A program made the translations under genes and the position numbers. From positions 1 to 12,504 of the forward strand of contig WFTU01000436.1 in the NCBI GenBank assembly GCA_015485375.1: a stretch of 12,504 nucleotides of DNA. The letters are read 5' to 3'. Source of the stretch: Paracoccaceae bacterium (GTDB lineage: Bacteria > Pseudomonadota > Alphaproteobacteria > Rhodobacterales > Rhodobacteraceae). A model generated the notes under the pieces. That model saw nothing but the letters and a program-made list of their open reading frames with translations, was not told the origin of the DNA and did not search any database. Below are positions 1-6,266 of the stretch, piece by piece (within the stretch, counting starts at the first letter, position 1; each line of letters opens with the position of its first letter).

Positions 1-311
1 AGGCGATGTTCACCTTCCCCGACATTCCCGAACGCATCCAGCCCCGCGATGTGCCGGCCATCCTGCGCTCCTTGCCGCAGGATACCCTGCTTGTTGCCCT
101 GCGCGGTGCGGAAACGGCCGCGCCGCAAGCGGCGGAGTTCCTGCTCTCCAACCTGTCGAAACGCGCGGCGGAGCAGTTGCGCGACGACCTTGCGGAGCTG
201 GAGCCGGTCAAACAGAAAGAGGTGGATTCGGCAATGAACGAGGTCATCGCCGCCATTCGCGAACTGGAAAAATCCGGCGAAATCACCCTGATACTGGAGG
301 AGGACCCCTAA
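1..311 (+). CDS. fliG: Flagellar motor switch protein FliG, C-terminal part (5' end outside window)
   Basis: This is the C-terminal torque-generating domain of FliG, the rotor protein of the flagellar C-ring that interacts with the stator MotA. About 102 residues are visible and the frame is open to the window edge (first full codon at base 3). FliG proteins are usually about 330-370 residues, so most of the gene lies upstream. The ATG at base 6 is probably internal: MFTFPDI matches the FliG segment MF-TFED that precedes the last domain, and there is no proper ribosome binding site before it. Counting from that Met, the charged torque-helix residues expected from enteric FliG are visible as R33 (ALRGAE), K52-R53 (SKRAA), R59-D60-D61 (RDDL) and K69 (PVK). 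The TAA stop at 309-311 overlaps the stop of the convergent dehydrogenase gene. Family assignment is confident; the rest of the flagellar context is not visible. Confidence 0.85.
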   Translation, partial: AMFTFPDIPERIQPRDVPAILRSLPQDTLLVALRGAETAAPQAAEFLLSNLSKRAAEQLRDDLAELEPVKQKEVDSAMNEVIAAIRELEKSGEITLILEEDP

Positions 312-1267
312 AGCGCGTCTTTTGGCGTCTCGCCGGCAAAAAACGCATCGAGATTGTCGAGCGCGCGGAACCCCATGGCATCGCGGGTCTTCACCGTAGC
401 ACTGCCGATATGGGGCAGCATGAAAATGTTTTCATGCGTCGCAAAGGCCGGATTGCCGCCCGGCTCGGTCACGAAACAGTCCAGCCCCGCCGCCATCAGC
501 TTGCCCGACTCGAGCGCCGCCAGCAGCGCATCCTCGTCCACCAGCGCGCCACGCGCCGTATTGACGAAAACCGCCCCGTCCGGCAGCAGGGCAAATCGCT
601 CCGCATTCATCATGCCGGTGGTTTCCGGCGTGGCCGGACAATGCAGCGACAGGAAGTCGGAGACCGCCAGCAGGCTCTCGACCGAATCGTGATAGGTCGC
701 GCCCTGCTCCAGCGCCTCCGGCAAACGGCGGCGGTTGTAGTAATGCACGTCCATATCGAACCCGCGCGCGCGATGCGCCATCACTTGTCCGACCCGGCCC
801 ATGCCGATAATCCCCAGACGTGCGCCGCTCATCTGCTTGCCGACCATAAAGGACGGGCTCCAGAAATCCCATTCGCCGGAGCGCACCAGCCGGTCGCCCT
901 CCACCGCGCGGCGCGAGGCACCGAGCATCAGCAGAACGGCAATATCGGCGGTGGCATCGGACAGCACGTCGGGCGTGTTGGTCACAACGATCCCGCGCGC
1001 GGCCAGCGCCGCGAGGTCACAATGGTCCACGCCGACAGAATGGTTGGCAATAATCTTCACCCGCGGATCAAGACGCGCCGCTACATCGGCGTCGAAAATC
1101 TCGGAATGGCAGGGCAGGATGGCATCGACCTTACTGCTCATCGCCACGATTTCATCGGCGGTGTGCAGCCCGTCGGCCTCGTTCACGATCACATCGTAAT
1201 CGCGCGCCGCCCGCTCCAGCGTTGCATCCGAGAGCTTTCGGGTAATCCACAGAACCAGCTTGCCCAT
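308..1267 (-). CDS. D-isomer-specific 2-hydroxyacid dehydrogenase, glyoxylate/hydroxypyruvate reductase-like
   Basis: This cytosolic NAD(P)H-dependent enzyme of 319 residues probably reduces a short 2-oxoacid such as glyoxylate or hydroxypyruvate, or oxidises the matching D-2-hydroxyacid. Visible features are the dinucleotide-binding loop GMGRVG (155-160), the family catalytic residues R239 (NTARGALV), E268 (VTEP) and H286 (LPHIGSAT), and the substrate-loop segment NHSVGVDH (75-82). N178-R179-R180 at the end of the second Rossmann strand suggests NADP(H), as in GhrB/GRHPR-type enzymes; this is inference. The start MGKLVLWITRK at 1267 was chosen because family members begin at this strand. An ATG 14 codons upstream (1309) would overlap the preceding gene. 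The gene is last in the TRAP operon, four bases after the small membrane protein gene. Its TAG stop (308-310) overlaps the fliG stop. Exact substrate unknown. Confidence 0.87.
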   Translation of the reverse strand: MGKLVLWITRKLSDATLERAARDYDVIVNEADGLHTADEIVAMSSKVDAILPCHSEIFDADVAARLDPRVKIIANHSVGVDHCDLAALAARGIVVTNTPDVLSDATADIAVLLMLGASRRAVEGDRLVRSGEWDFWSPSFMVGKQMSGARLGIIGMGRVGQVMAHRARGFDMDVHYYNRRRLPEALEQGATYHDSVESLLAVSDFLSLHCPATPETTGMMNAERFALLPDGAVFVNTARGALVDEDALLAALESGKLMAAGLDCFVTEPGGNPAFATHENIFMLPHIGSATVKTRDAMGFRALDNLDAFFAGETPKDAL

Positions 1268-1271
1268 GGGG

Positions 1272-1472
1272 TCAGTCCCGCTTCTTGATCGTCTCTTCGT
1301 ACCAGTCATAGACCGCCATCGCCAGCACGCTCAGCGCGATGATCCAGAACGGCAACCCGCCCCAGAAACCGGCAAAACCGTCGGTGATACTTTTGGCCAG
1401 CCCGGTGATGAAGAAAATCAACCCTGCCACAGACAGCCCTGCTACGATAATTCTTGTCCAGCCTTTAAACAT
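1272..1472 (-). CDS. Small two-helix membrane protein of unknown function
   Basis: This is a 66-residue protein with two hydrophobic stretches, about residues 6-27 and 39-55, joined by a Gly/Phe-rich turn (DGFAGFWGG). The C-terminal tail is charged (DWYEETIKKRD) and probably lies in the cytosol. No family is recognised. A purine-rich ribosome binding site (AAGGAAA) precedes the ATG. The gene sits inside the TRAP operon, 17 bases after the amidase stop and four bases before the likely dehydrogenase start, so it is co-transcribed and possibly translationally coupled. It is too small to be a transporter subunit of a known type, since DctQ and DctM are both already present. It may be an accessory protein of the transporter or a membrane anchor for one of the enzymes; both are guesses. 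Confidence 0.7.
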   Translation of the reverse strand: MFKGWTRIIVAGLSVAGLIFFITGLAKSITDGFAGFWGGLPFWIIALSVLAMAVYDWYEETIKKRD

Positions 1473-1489
1473 TTCCGTTTCCTTCCGGT

Positions 1490-2824
1490 TCAGCCCACAT
1501 CGGACTGTAGTGTATTGAGCATCCAGTTTGCCGTGCGCAACAAACGGTCGTCTTCCTCGACAGCGCCGATCAGTTGCACGCCGACCGGCAGGCCGTTTTC
1601 ACCCACCAGCAGCGGCAGGTTCAGTGTCGGCAGACCGCATAGAGTCCAGACCGAGCAGAACACCGGATCACCGGTGCCATTGCCGAACCGCGGGGCCTCG
1701 CCCGCGGCGCTCGGCGCGATCACCGCGTCGAAATCCTTGAAGAACCCGTCAAAGAACGCGGAGGCCGAGGCCATGACTTCCAGCGCTTCCGCATACTGGT
1801 CGTCCGTCAGCTTGCGCGCGCGCTCGACAATCGGTTTGAGGGAATCACTCAGATCGTCCCAGTGTCCGGTGATTTCGCGCTCCAGATGGCGCAGGAATTC
1901 GTATTCGTGGATCACCCGCTGCACATTGACCAGCGCCTCGAGCTTGTCCGAAACCGGCAGTCGCTCGACACGCCCGCCAAGGGCGGCGACGACTTCCTCC
2001 AGCCCCTCGCGCGCGTCAGCTGTCAGGCGATCGTGATAGCCCATGTCCAGCCAGACAAGGTCCGGCGGGATCGTGGCCTGTTCACGCGCACCTGCCAGCA
2101 TCTGCGGTCGCGGGCGGGCAAAACTGAGGGGGTCACGCTGGTCGTAGCTGCCGATGGCATCCGCCATCAGGGCCACGTCCTCCAGCGAGCGGCCGAAAAC
2201 ACCGACCTGATCGAGGGTTTTGGAGGTCTGCAACACGCCGTTGCGCGAAACCACGCCGCGCGTCGGCTTGAACCCGAAGGTGCCGCAGAAAGAGGCCGGG
2301 CGGATAACCGACCCGTTGGTCTGCGTTCCCACAGCCAGCGGCACATGGAAGGCCGCCACCGCCGCCGCGGAACCGCTCGACGAGCCGCCGGGCGAATAGT
2401 CGGGGTTGTGCGGATTGCGGGTTTCGGCGGGGTGCATAAAGGCAAACTCGGTGGTGACGGTTTTACCCAGAATCACCGCGCCGGCCTCGACCAGACGCTC
2501 GACAAGTGTCGCGTCGAATTCCGGCTGGCGGCCTTTGTAGATGGGGGTTCCCCGCTCGGTGGGGAAATCCCGTGTATCGACAATGTCCTTCAGCGCCACG
2601 GGAACCCCGTGCAGCGGACCGAGCGCATGGCCGGCCTTGCGGATGCGGTCCATCTCGGCGGCCTGCGCCAGCGCGTGCTCGGCATCGAGATGCGCCCAGG
2701 CGTGGATCTGGCCATCGGCCTGCTCGATCCGCTCGAGACAGGCCCTGACCAGATCGACCGAAGACAACATACCGCTTCTGATCTGTTCGGCGGCCTCGAC
2801 CGCCGAAAGCGCGTTGGGTGTCAT
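1490..2824 (-). CDS. Amidase (amidase-signature family)
   Basis: This is a 444-residue amidase-signature hydrolase, cleaving a carboxamide to an acid and ammonia or an amine. The Ser-cisSer-Lys triad is complete: K79 (VALKDIVDT), cis-Ser S148 in the GGSSSGSAAA loop (146-155) and nucleophile S172 in QTNGSVIRP. The 24-residue spacing between the two serines is the same as in GatA. The protein is not GatA itself: no gatB or gatC is nearby and it lies within a transporter operon. No signal peptide is visible, so it is probably cytosolic and acts on an imported substrate. The frame is open far upstream (to 3355) through dctM, but the start at 2824 is supported by the purine-rich ribosome binding site (GGGGAGAAGGA) directly before it and by a normal family length. 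It starts 11 bases after the dctM stop. Substrate cannot be read from sequence. Confidence 0.9.
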   Translation of the reverse strand: MTPNALSAVEAAEQIRSGMLSSVDLVRACLERIEQADGQIHAWAHLDAEHALAQAAEMDRIRKAGHALGPLHGVPVALKDIVDTRDFPTERGTPIYKGRQPEFDATLVERLVEAGAVILGKTVTTEFAFMHPAETRNPHNPDYSPGGSSSGSAAAVAAFHVPLAVGTQTNGSVIRPASFCGTFGFKPTRGVVSRNGVLQTSKTLDQVGVFGRSLEDVALMADAIGSYDQRDPLSFARPRPQMLAGAREQATIPPDLVWLDMGYHDRLTADAREGLEEVVAALGGRVERLPVSDKLEALVNVQRVIHEYEFLRHLEREITGHWDDLSDSLKPIVERARKLTDDQYAEALEVMASASAFFDGFFKDFDAVIAPSAAGEAPRFGNGTGDPVFCSVWTLCGLPTLNLPLLVGENGLPVGVQLIGAVEEDDRLLRTANWMLNTLQSDVG

Positions 2825-2835
2825 TCCTTCTCCCC

Positions 2836-4200
2836 TCACTGGATGTATTCTCCGAACAATACGTCCGGCAGCCAGAGCGCAATGCCCGGGAACTGGTACA
2901 TCAATACCATGCTGAAGATCACGATGGCGAGATAGGGCATGATTCCGCGGAAAATGTCCATCAGCTCGATGTCGTTCTTCAACACCCCTTTCAGGTAGTA
3001 GGCCGACATCGCCATGGGCGGCGTCAGGAAGGAGGTCTGCAGGTTCAGCGCCACCAGCATGGCGAAGAAGTAGGGGTTCACACCGAAGGGTTCCAGCATC
3101 GGCAGGAAGATCGGCACGAAGATGATCAGGATTTCCGACCATTCCAGCGGCCAGCCGAGGAAGAAGATGATGAGCTGTGCCATCACCAGGAACTGCCACG
3201 GCTCCAGATCCATGCCCAGCACCCAGTCGGAGATCAGCTCGTGACCGCCGAGATAGGAGAACACGGAAGCGAAGGTCCACGACCCGACGAACAGCCAGCA
3301 CACCATGGCGGTGGCTTTCGCGGTCAGGAACACACTTTCCTTGAGCTTTTTCCATGTCAGCGAACGATAGGCCGCTGCCAGAACAATACCGCCAAGCGCA
3401 CCCATCGCGGCCGCTTCGGCCGGCGTGGCCAGACCACCGAGGATCGAGCCGAGAACCAGCATGATCAGAACGGTGAGCGGCACAAAGGAAACCAGCAGGT
3501 CAAGAAACACCTTGCCCGGCGGCGGCACGTCTTCCTTGTTCGGCTTGGGCGCCAGCGACGGGTTCAGCATCACGCGACCGATCACATAGACGATATAGAG
3601 ACCGGCCAGCATCAGGCCCGGGAACACGGCAGCCGCATAAAGGCGCAGCGGCGAGAGTTCGGCAATCGCGGCGTAAACGATCAGCATGATCGACGGCGGG
3701 ATCAGGATGCCGAGCGTTCCGCCGGCGCAAATCACACCGGATGCAAAGCGTTTGTCGTAACCCGCAGTGGCCATGGCCGGGTAGGCCAGCAGGCCCATCA
3801 GGGTCACAACCGCGCCCACGATACCGGAGGCCGTCGCGAAGACCGCACAGGTCAGCAGGGCCGCGATGGCCATGGAGCCGGGCAGGTTCCGCGCCGCCAT
3901 CTGTAGCGAATAGAACAGCTTGTTCACGATATTGGCGCGCTCGACCACATATCCCATGAACAGGAACAGTGGAATGGCGACCAGCGTGTCGTTCTCCATC
4001 ACCGAATAGGTATTCTGGTTCAGAAGATAGAAGATATTGTTGTTGAAGATATCGGAAACGGTCTCGATACCGCCCTGATAATAGGCGTAATACCCGAAAC
4101 CCACGCCCATGGCGAGCAGGGTAAAGGCGATCGGAAAGCCGAGAAGCACAAGCCCGATAAACAGGCTGAGCATCAGAATGGCAACTTGAGGATCTGTCAT
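2836..4200 (-). CDS. TRAP transporter large permease, DctM family
   Basis: This 454-residue, very hydrophobic protein is the ion-coupled translocation subunit of a tripartite ATP-independent periplasmic (TRAP) transporter in the inner membrane. Hallmarks are the repeated long hydrophobic helices (about 12 expected for the family), the N-terminal helix with GFPIAF (21-26), the segment PLFLFMGYVVERANI (77-91) and the highly characteristic GTLGILIPPS (161-170). These families move substrate with a sodium gradient. Length is normal. It follows dctQ by 38 bases with a moderate ribosome binding site (AGAGAGA), and is followed after 11 bases by the amidase. Similarity in style is to the mannitol/chloroaromatic and 2-oxoacid TRAP branch rather than the sialic-acid branch, but substrate is set by the binding protein. 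Confidence 0.95.
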   Translation of the reverse strand: MTDPQVAILMLSLFIGLVLLGFPIAFTLLAMGVGFGYYAYYQGGIETVSDIFNNNIFYLLNQNTYSVMENDTLVAIPLFLFMGYVVERANIVNKLFYSLQMAARNLPGSMAIAALLTCAVFATASGIVGAVVTLMGLLAYPAMATAGYDKRFASGVICAGGTLGILIPPSIMLIVYAAIAELSPLRLYAAAVFPGLMLAGLYIVYVIGRVMLNPSLAPKPNKEDVPPPGKVFLDLLVSFVPLTVLIMLVLGSILGGLATPAEAAAMGALGGIVLAAAYRSLTWKKLKESVFLTAKATAMVCWLFVGSWTFASVFSYLGGHELISDWVLGMDLEPWQFLVMAQLIIFFLGWPLEWSEILIIFVPIFLPMLEPFGVNPYFFAMLVALNLQTSFLTPPMAMSAYYLKGVLKNDIELMDIFRGIMPYLAIVIFSMVLMYQFPGIALWLPDVLFGEYIQ

Positions 4201-4238
4201 GATTGTCTCTCTGTTGGAACGTCTGTTGTGTCAGAGCG

Positions 4239-4823
4239 CTATTTGGGTTGCTCTTGAAGATCGTGCTCCTGGATATCCATGAGCAGATCCTCGGTTTCTT
4301 TCACGTCGTCGAGACGTTCCATCCACACACCGGTTTTCATCGCGCGCCAGCAACGGGCAAGCTCGGCCAGTCCCTGCAACATCAGCAAGGCTCCGGCGAC
4401 CGGAATCAGGGTCTTGAAGAAATAGACCTGGATACGCGCGGGGCTGTTCCAGCTCACTTCCTTGTAGCGCCAGCTGTCCTGTGCGATTTCCCAGCCATAC
4501 CAGAACAGGGCCAGCATACCGGGGAAGAAGAACAGCAGATACAGCACGAAATCGAGCCGCGCCTGCCAGCGCACCGAAAACAGGCGGTAAAGCACATCGC
4601 CGCGCACATGCGCATCCTGTGCCAGAGCATATGGTCCCGCCATCAGAAACAGCGCGCCATACATCTGCACCATCATATCGAAGGCCCATACGGTCGGGGA
4701 ATTCAGCACATAACGCACGAAAACCTCGTAGGATACCGAGAGTGTCAGGATCAGAATGGTCCAGCCAAAAGCCCGCCCCACCCAGATACTCAACCCCTCA
4801 ATTGTATAGATGAACTTGTCCAA
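4239..4823 (-). CDS. TRAP transporter small permease, DctQ family
   Basis: This is the small four-helix subunit of the TRAP transporter, which pairs with DctM in the inner membrane. With the chosen start it has 194 residues. Hydrophobic helices lie at about 14-34, 47-67, 89-110 and 134-155. Family-like segments are EVFVRYVLNSPTVWAFDM (33-50) and HVRGDVLY (72-79). The C-terminus is an acidic tail. The start is an unusual TTG at 4823, chosen because GGAGG (4829-4833) stands exactly five bases before it. A TTG ten codons upstream (4853) is also in frame but is preceded by the 3' arm of a hairpin instead of a ribosome binding site. It lies between dctP and dctM in the usual P-Q-M order. Confidence 0.9.
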   Translation of the reverse strand: MDKFIYTIEGLSIWVGRAFGWTILILTLSVSYEVFVRYVLNSPTVWAFDMMVQMYGALFLMAGPYALAQDAHVRGDVLYRLFSVRWQARLDFVLYLLFFFPGMLALFWYGWEIAQDSWRYKEVSWNSPARIQVYFFKTLIPVAGALLMLQGLAELARCWRAMKTGVWMERLDDVKETEDLLMDIQEHDLQEQPK

Positions 4824-4828
4824 TTCCG

Positions 4829-4833
4829 CCTCC
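4829..4833 (-). promoter_or_regulatory. Ribosome binding site deciding the dctQ TTG start
   Basis: On the minus strand GGAGG is followed by five bases and TTG at 4823-4821. The alternative TTG at 4853 has no such site. This decides the start of the small permease gene. Confidence 0.7.
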
Positions 4834-4853
4834 GGTAAAATGGTATAGTGCAA

Positions 4854-4878
4854 CCGGAGGCCGCATGGCGACCTCCGG
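4854..4878 (-). other. Intercistronic hairpin between dctP and dctQ
   Basis: CCGGAGG (4854-4860) and CCTCCGG (4872-4878) form a perfect 7-bp GC-rich stem with an 11-base loop, directly after the binding-protein gene (stop at 4901). No T-run follows on the minus strand, so it is not a classical terminator. Such hairpins after a periplasmic binding-protein gene usually protect the upstream mRNA from 3' exonucleases, giving more binding protein than permease. That role is inferred here. Confidence 0.6.
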
Positions 4879-4900
4879 AAAGTTTCGATACTTCAGGCAC

Positions 4901-5998
4901 TTAGCCGAAGTAGTGCTTGTAGGCCAGTTTGTAGTCCGGCTGGTTCAGGTTCAGATAGCCCATGACCTCTTTGGCGTAGGCTTTCTGCGATTCCAGAACC
5001 CGTGCGAAGAAATCGTCTTCGGCGGAAATACGGTCTACGACCACATCCCACGCGTCGAGCTCGGCCTGCATGACCGAATCCGGGGTGCGATGTACCATCA
5101 CGCCGCTTTCGTCCTGCAGTTTCTGCAGATCTTCGGCATAACGCTTGGTGTTGTTCCAGTAGAAGTTGGAGTTTTCCGCTTCGGAAGCGTAGCGCAGGAT
5201 CGACTGCAGCTCGGTCGGCAGGGAATCGAATTTCTTCTTGTTGAAGGTGATTTCGAAGAACTCCTGCGACTGGTGGAACGAGGCCAGCATGTAGTGCTTG
5301 GCAACATCCTGCATACCGAAGTCACGGTCCGAGGTCGGGTTGTTGAACTCGGCCGCGTCGATCAGGCCAGATTTCATCGCCGGCTGGATCTCGCCACCCG
5401 GAAGCTGCACAACAGACATGCCCATTTCCAGCATAACGTCGGCAGCGAGGCCAACGGTACGGTATTTCAGGCCGTCCATCTGCGCCGCATCCTTGATTTC
5501 TTCCTTGAACCAGCCGAGCGGCTGTGCCGGCATCGGGCTGTTGAAGAACGAAACAACGTTCAGGCCGAGTTTGCCCATCAGCTCGTCAAACAGTTCCTGA
5601 CCGCCGCCATAGTTAACCCAGCCCAGAACTTCCTGCGAAGACCAGCCGAAACAGGGGCCGGTGCCGAACAGCGAAGCGGTTTTGGATTTGGAATACCAGT
5701 AGGCCGGCACATAGTGGGCCGCATCCAGAACACCGCGGTGAACCGCGTCCTGCATCTGGCTGGTTTTCACAACAGCGCCAACCGACAGCAGGTCGATTTT
5801 CAGCGAGTCGCCTGCCATGGCGTGAACACGCTCGACATAGGATTTTGCATTTTCAAGAAAGATACCGCCGCCCCAGGCAGCCTGCATCTTCAGAACAACC
5901 GGCTTGGCCTGCGCCAGAGCCGGTGCGGCAAGTGCCGTGCCGGCAGCGGCAACAGCGGTTCCCTTGAGGAACTTTCTGCGATTCAATGTGTCAGTCAT
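4901..5998 (-). CDS. TRAP transporter periplasmic substrate-binding protein, DctP family (Tat-exported)
   Basis: This 365-residue protein captures the substrate in the periplasm for the DctQM permease. The N-terminus is a twin-arginine signal: N-R-R-K-F-L-K (6-12), an alanine-rich hydrophobic stretch and a likely cleavage site after ALAQA (residue 31). The mature part has the DctP pattern, including the conserved arginine that binds the substrate carboxylate in this family (R180, in GLKYR), the segment GGEIQPAMKSGLIDAAE (201-217) and a long C-terminal helix. After Ala-Ala-Glu comes FNNP (218-221), where TakP-type 2-oxoacid binders, as I recall them, have tryptophan, so the ligand may differ; an organic acid is expected. 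A strong ribosome binding site (GGAGGAG) precedes the ATG. This is the first gene of the six-gene operon and has a dyad-rich leader. Confidence 0.93.
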   Translation of the reverse strand: MTDTLNRRKFLKGTAVAAAGTALAAPALAQAKPVVLKMQAAWGGGIFLENAKSYVERVHAMAGDSLKIDLLSVGAVVKTSQMQDAVHRGVLDAAHYVPAYWYSKSKTASLFGTGPCFGWSSQEVLGWVNYGGGQELFDELMGKLGLNVVSFFNSPMPAQPLGWFKEEIKDAAQMDGLKYRTVGLAADVMLEMGMSVVQLPGGEIQPAMKSGLIDAAEFNNPTSDRDFGMQDVAKHYMLASFHQSQEFFEITFNKKKFDSLPTELQSILRYASEAENSNFYWNNTKRYAEDLQKLQDESGVMVHRTPDSVMQAELDAWDVVVDRISAEDDFFARVLESQKAYAKEVMGYLNLNQPDYKLAYKHYFG

Positions 5999-6020
5999 TT
6001 TTGGTTTCTCCTCCCTAATC

Positions 6021-6037
6021 TAGCGCATGATACGCTA
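6021..6037. promoter_or_regulatory. Inverted repeat TAGCG-N7-CGCTA in the TRAP operon leader
   Basis: A perfect 5-bp inverted repeat (TAGCG at 6021-6025, CGCTA at 6033-6037) with a 7-bp spacer lies 22 bases upstream of the dctP start, just before the ribosome binding site. A protein bound here would block transcription or translation initiation, so it is a candidate repressor operator. It could also be a small RNA hairpin. Short arms make chance occurrence possible. Confidence 0.35.
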
Positions 6038-6045
6038 AAACTGTG

Positions 6046-6070
6046 TATTGGTAATAAAACCTAACCAATA
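6046..6070. promoter_or_regulatory. Candidate operator dyad TATTGGT-N11-ACCAATA upstream of the TRAP operon
   Basis: TATTGGT (6046-6052) and ACCAATA (6064-6070) are perfect 7-bp inverted arms with an 11-bp spacer, beginning 47 bases upstream of the dctP ATG. The same core and spacing (TTGGT-N11-ACCAA) occur upstream of bhcR at 11507-11531. A weak promoter-like pair on the minus strand, TTGCAA (6081-6086) and TAGGTT (6058-6063) with 17 bases between, would overlap it. The dyad is seen directly; its use as a regulator site is inferred. Confidence 0.5.
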
Positions 6071-6143
6071 TCGGGAGTTTTTGCAATGTTTTATTTGCCG
6101 CAACGTAAGGTTTCTGCACCCCGTTCCGGCGTTGATATACAGG

Positions 6144-6181
6144 AAAAAACGCCCGCGACGGGGCGTTTCCGTCGCAGGGCG
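6144..6181 (-). terminator. Intrinsic terminator upstream of the TRAP operon
   Basis: On the minus strand a 12-bp GC-rich stem (6169-6181 pairing with 6150-6161, one bulged base at 6176, 7-base loop) is followed by six Ts (6149-6144). An alternative shorter stem, AAACGCCC (6147-6154) with GGGCGTTT (6161-6168), uses the same bases. It would stop transcripts arriving from the msrQ-like gene before they reach the TRAP operon. Confidence 0.75.
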
Positions 6182-6216
6182 AATTCAGGTGTTCTTACAG
6201 GGTGTTAGAGGGGGCG

Positions 6217-6261
6217 AAAAAACGCCCCCGGCGCCGGAAAAGCCGCGGCTTCCGGCGGGGG
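6217..6261 (-). terminator. Intrinsic terminator directly after the msrQ-like gene
   Basis: Immediately after the msrQ-like stop (6267), CGCCGGAA (minus, 6257-6250) pairs with TTCCGGCG (6239-6232). The stem can be extended by G/C pairs across a small bulge and is followed by CG and six Ts (6222-6217). The Ts can also form the loop of a second hairpin, GGGGGCG (6210-6216) with CGCCCCC (6223-6229). It probably terminates the msrQ-like transcript. Confidence 0.6.
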
Positions 6262-6266
6262 TTTCC

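Noticed and set aside
2825..3355. N-terminal extension of the amidase by 177 codons into dctM, as a possible fusion
   Set aside because: The extra sequence is a shifted reading of dctM with no domain. A strong ribosome binding site stands at the ATG at 2824, and the 444-residue length is normal.
4865..6064. A 399-codon plus-strand open frame opposite dctP
   Set aside because: It is fully antisense to a clear Tat-exported binding protein and has no recognisable domain.
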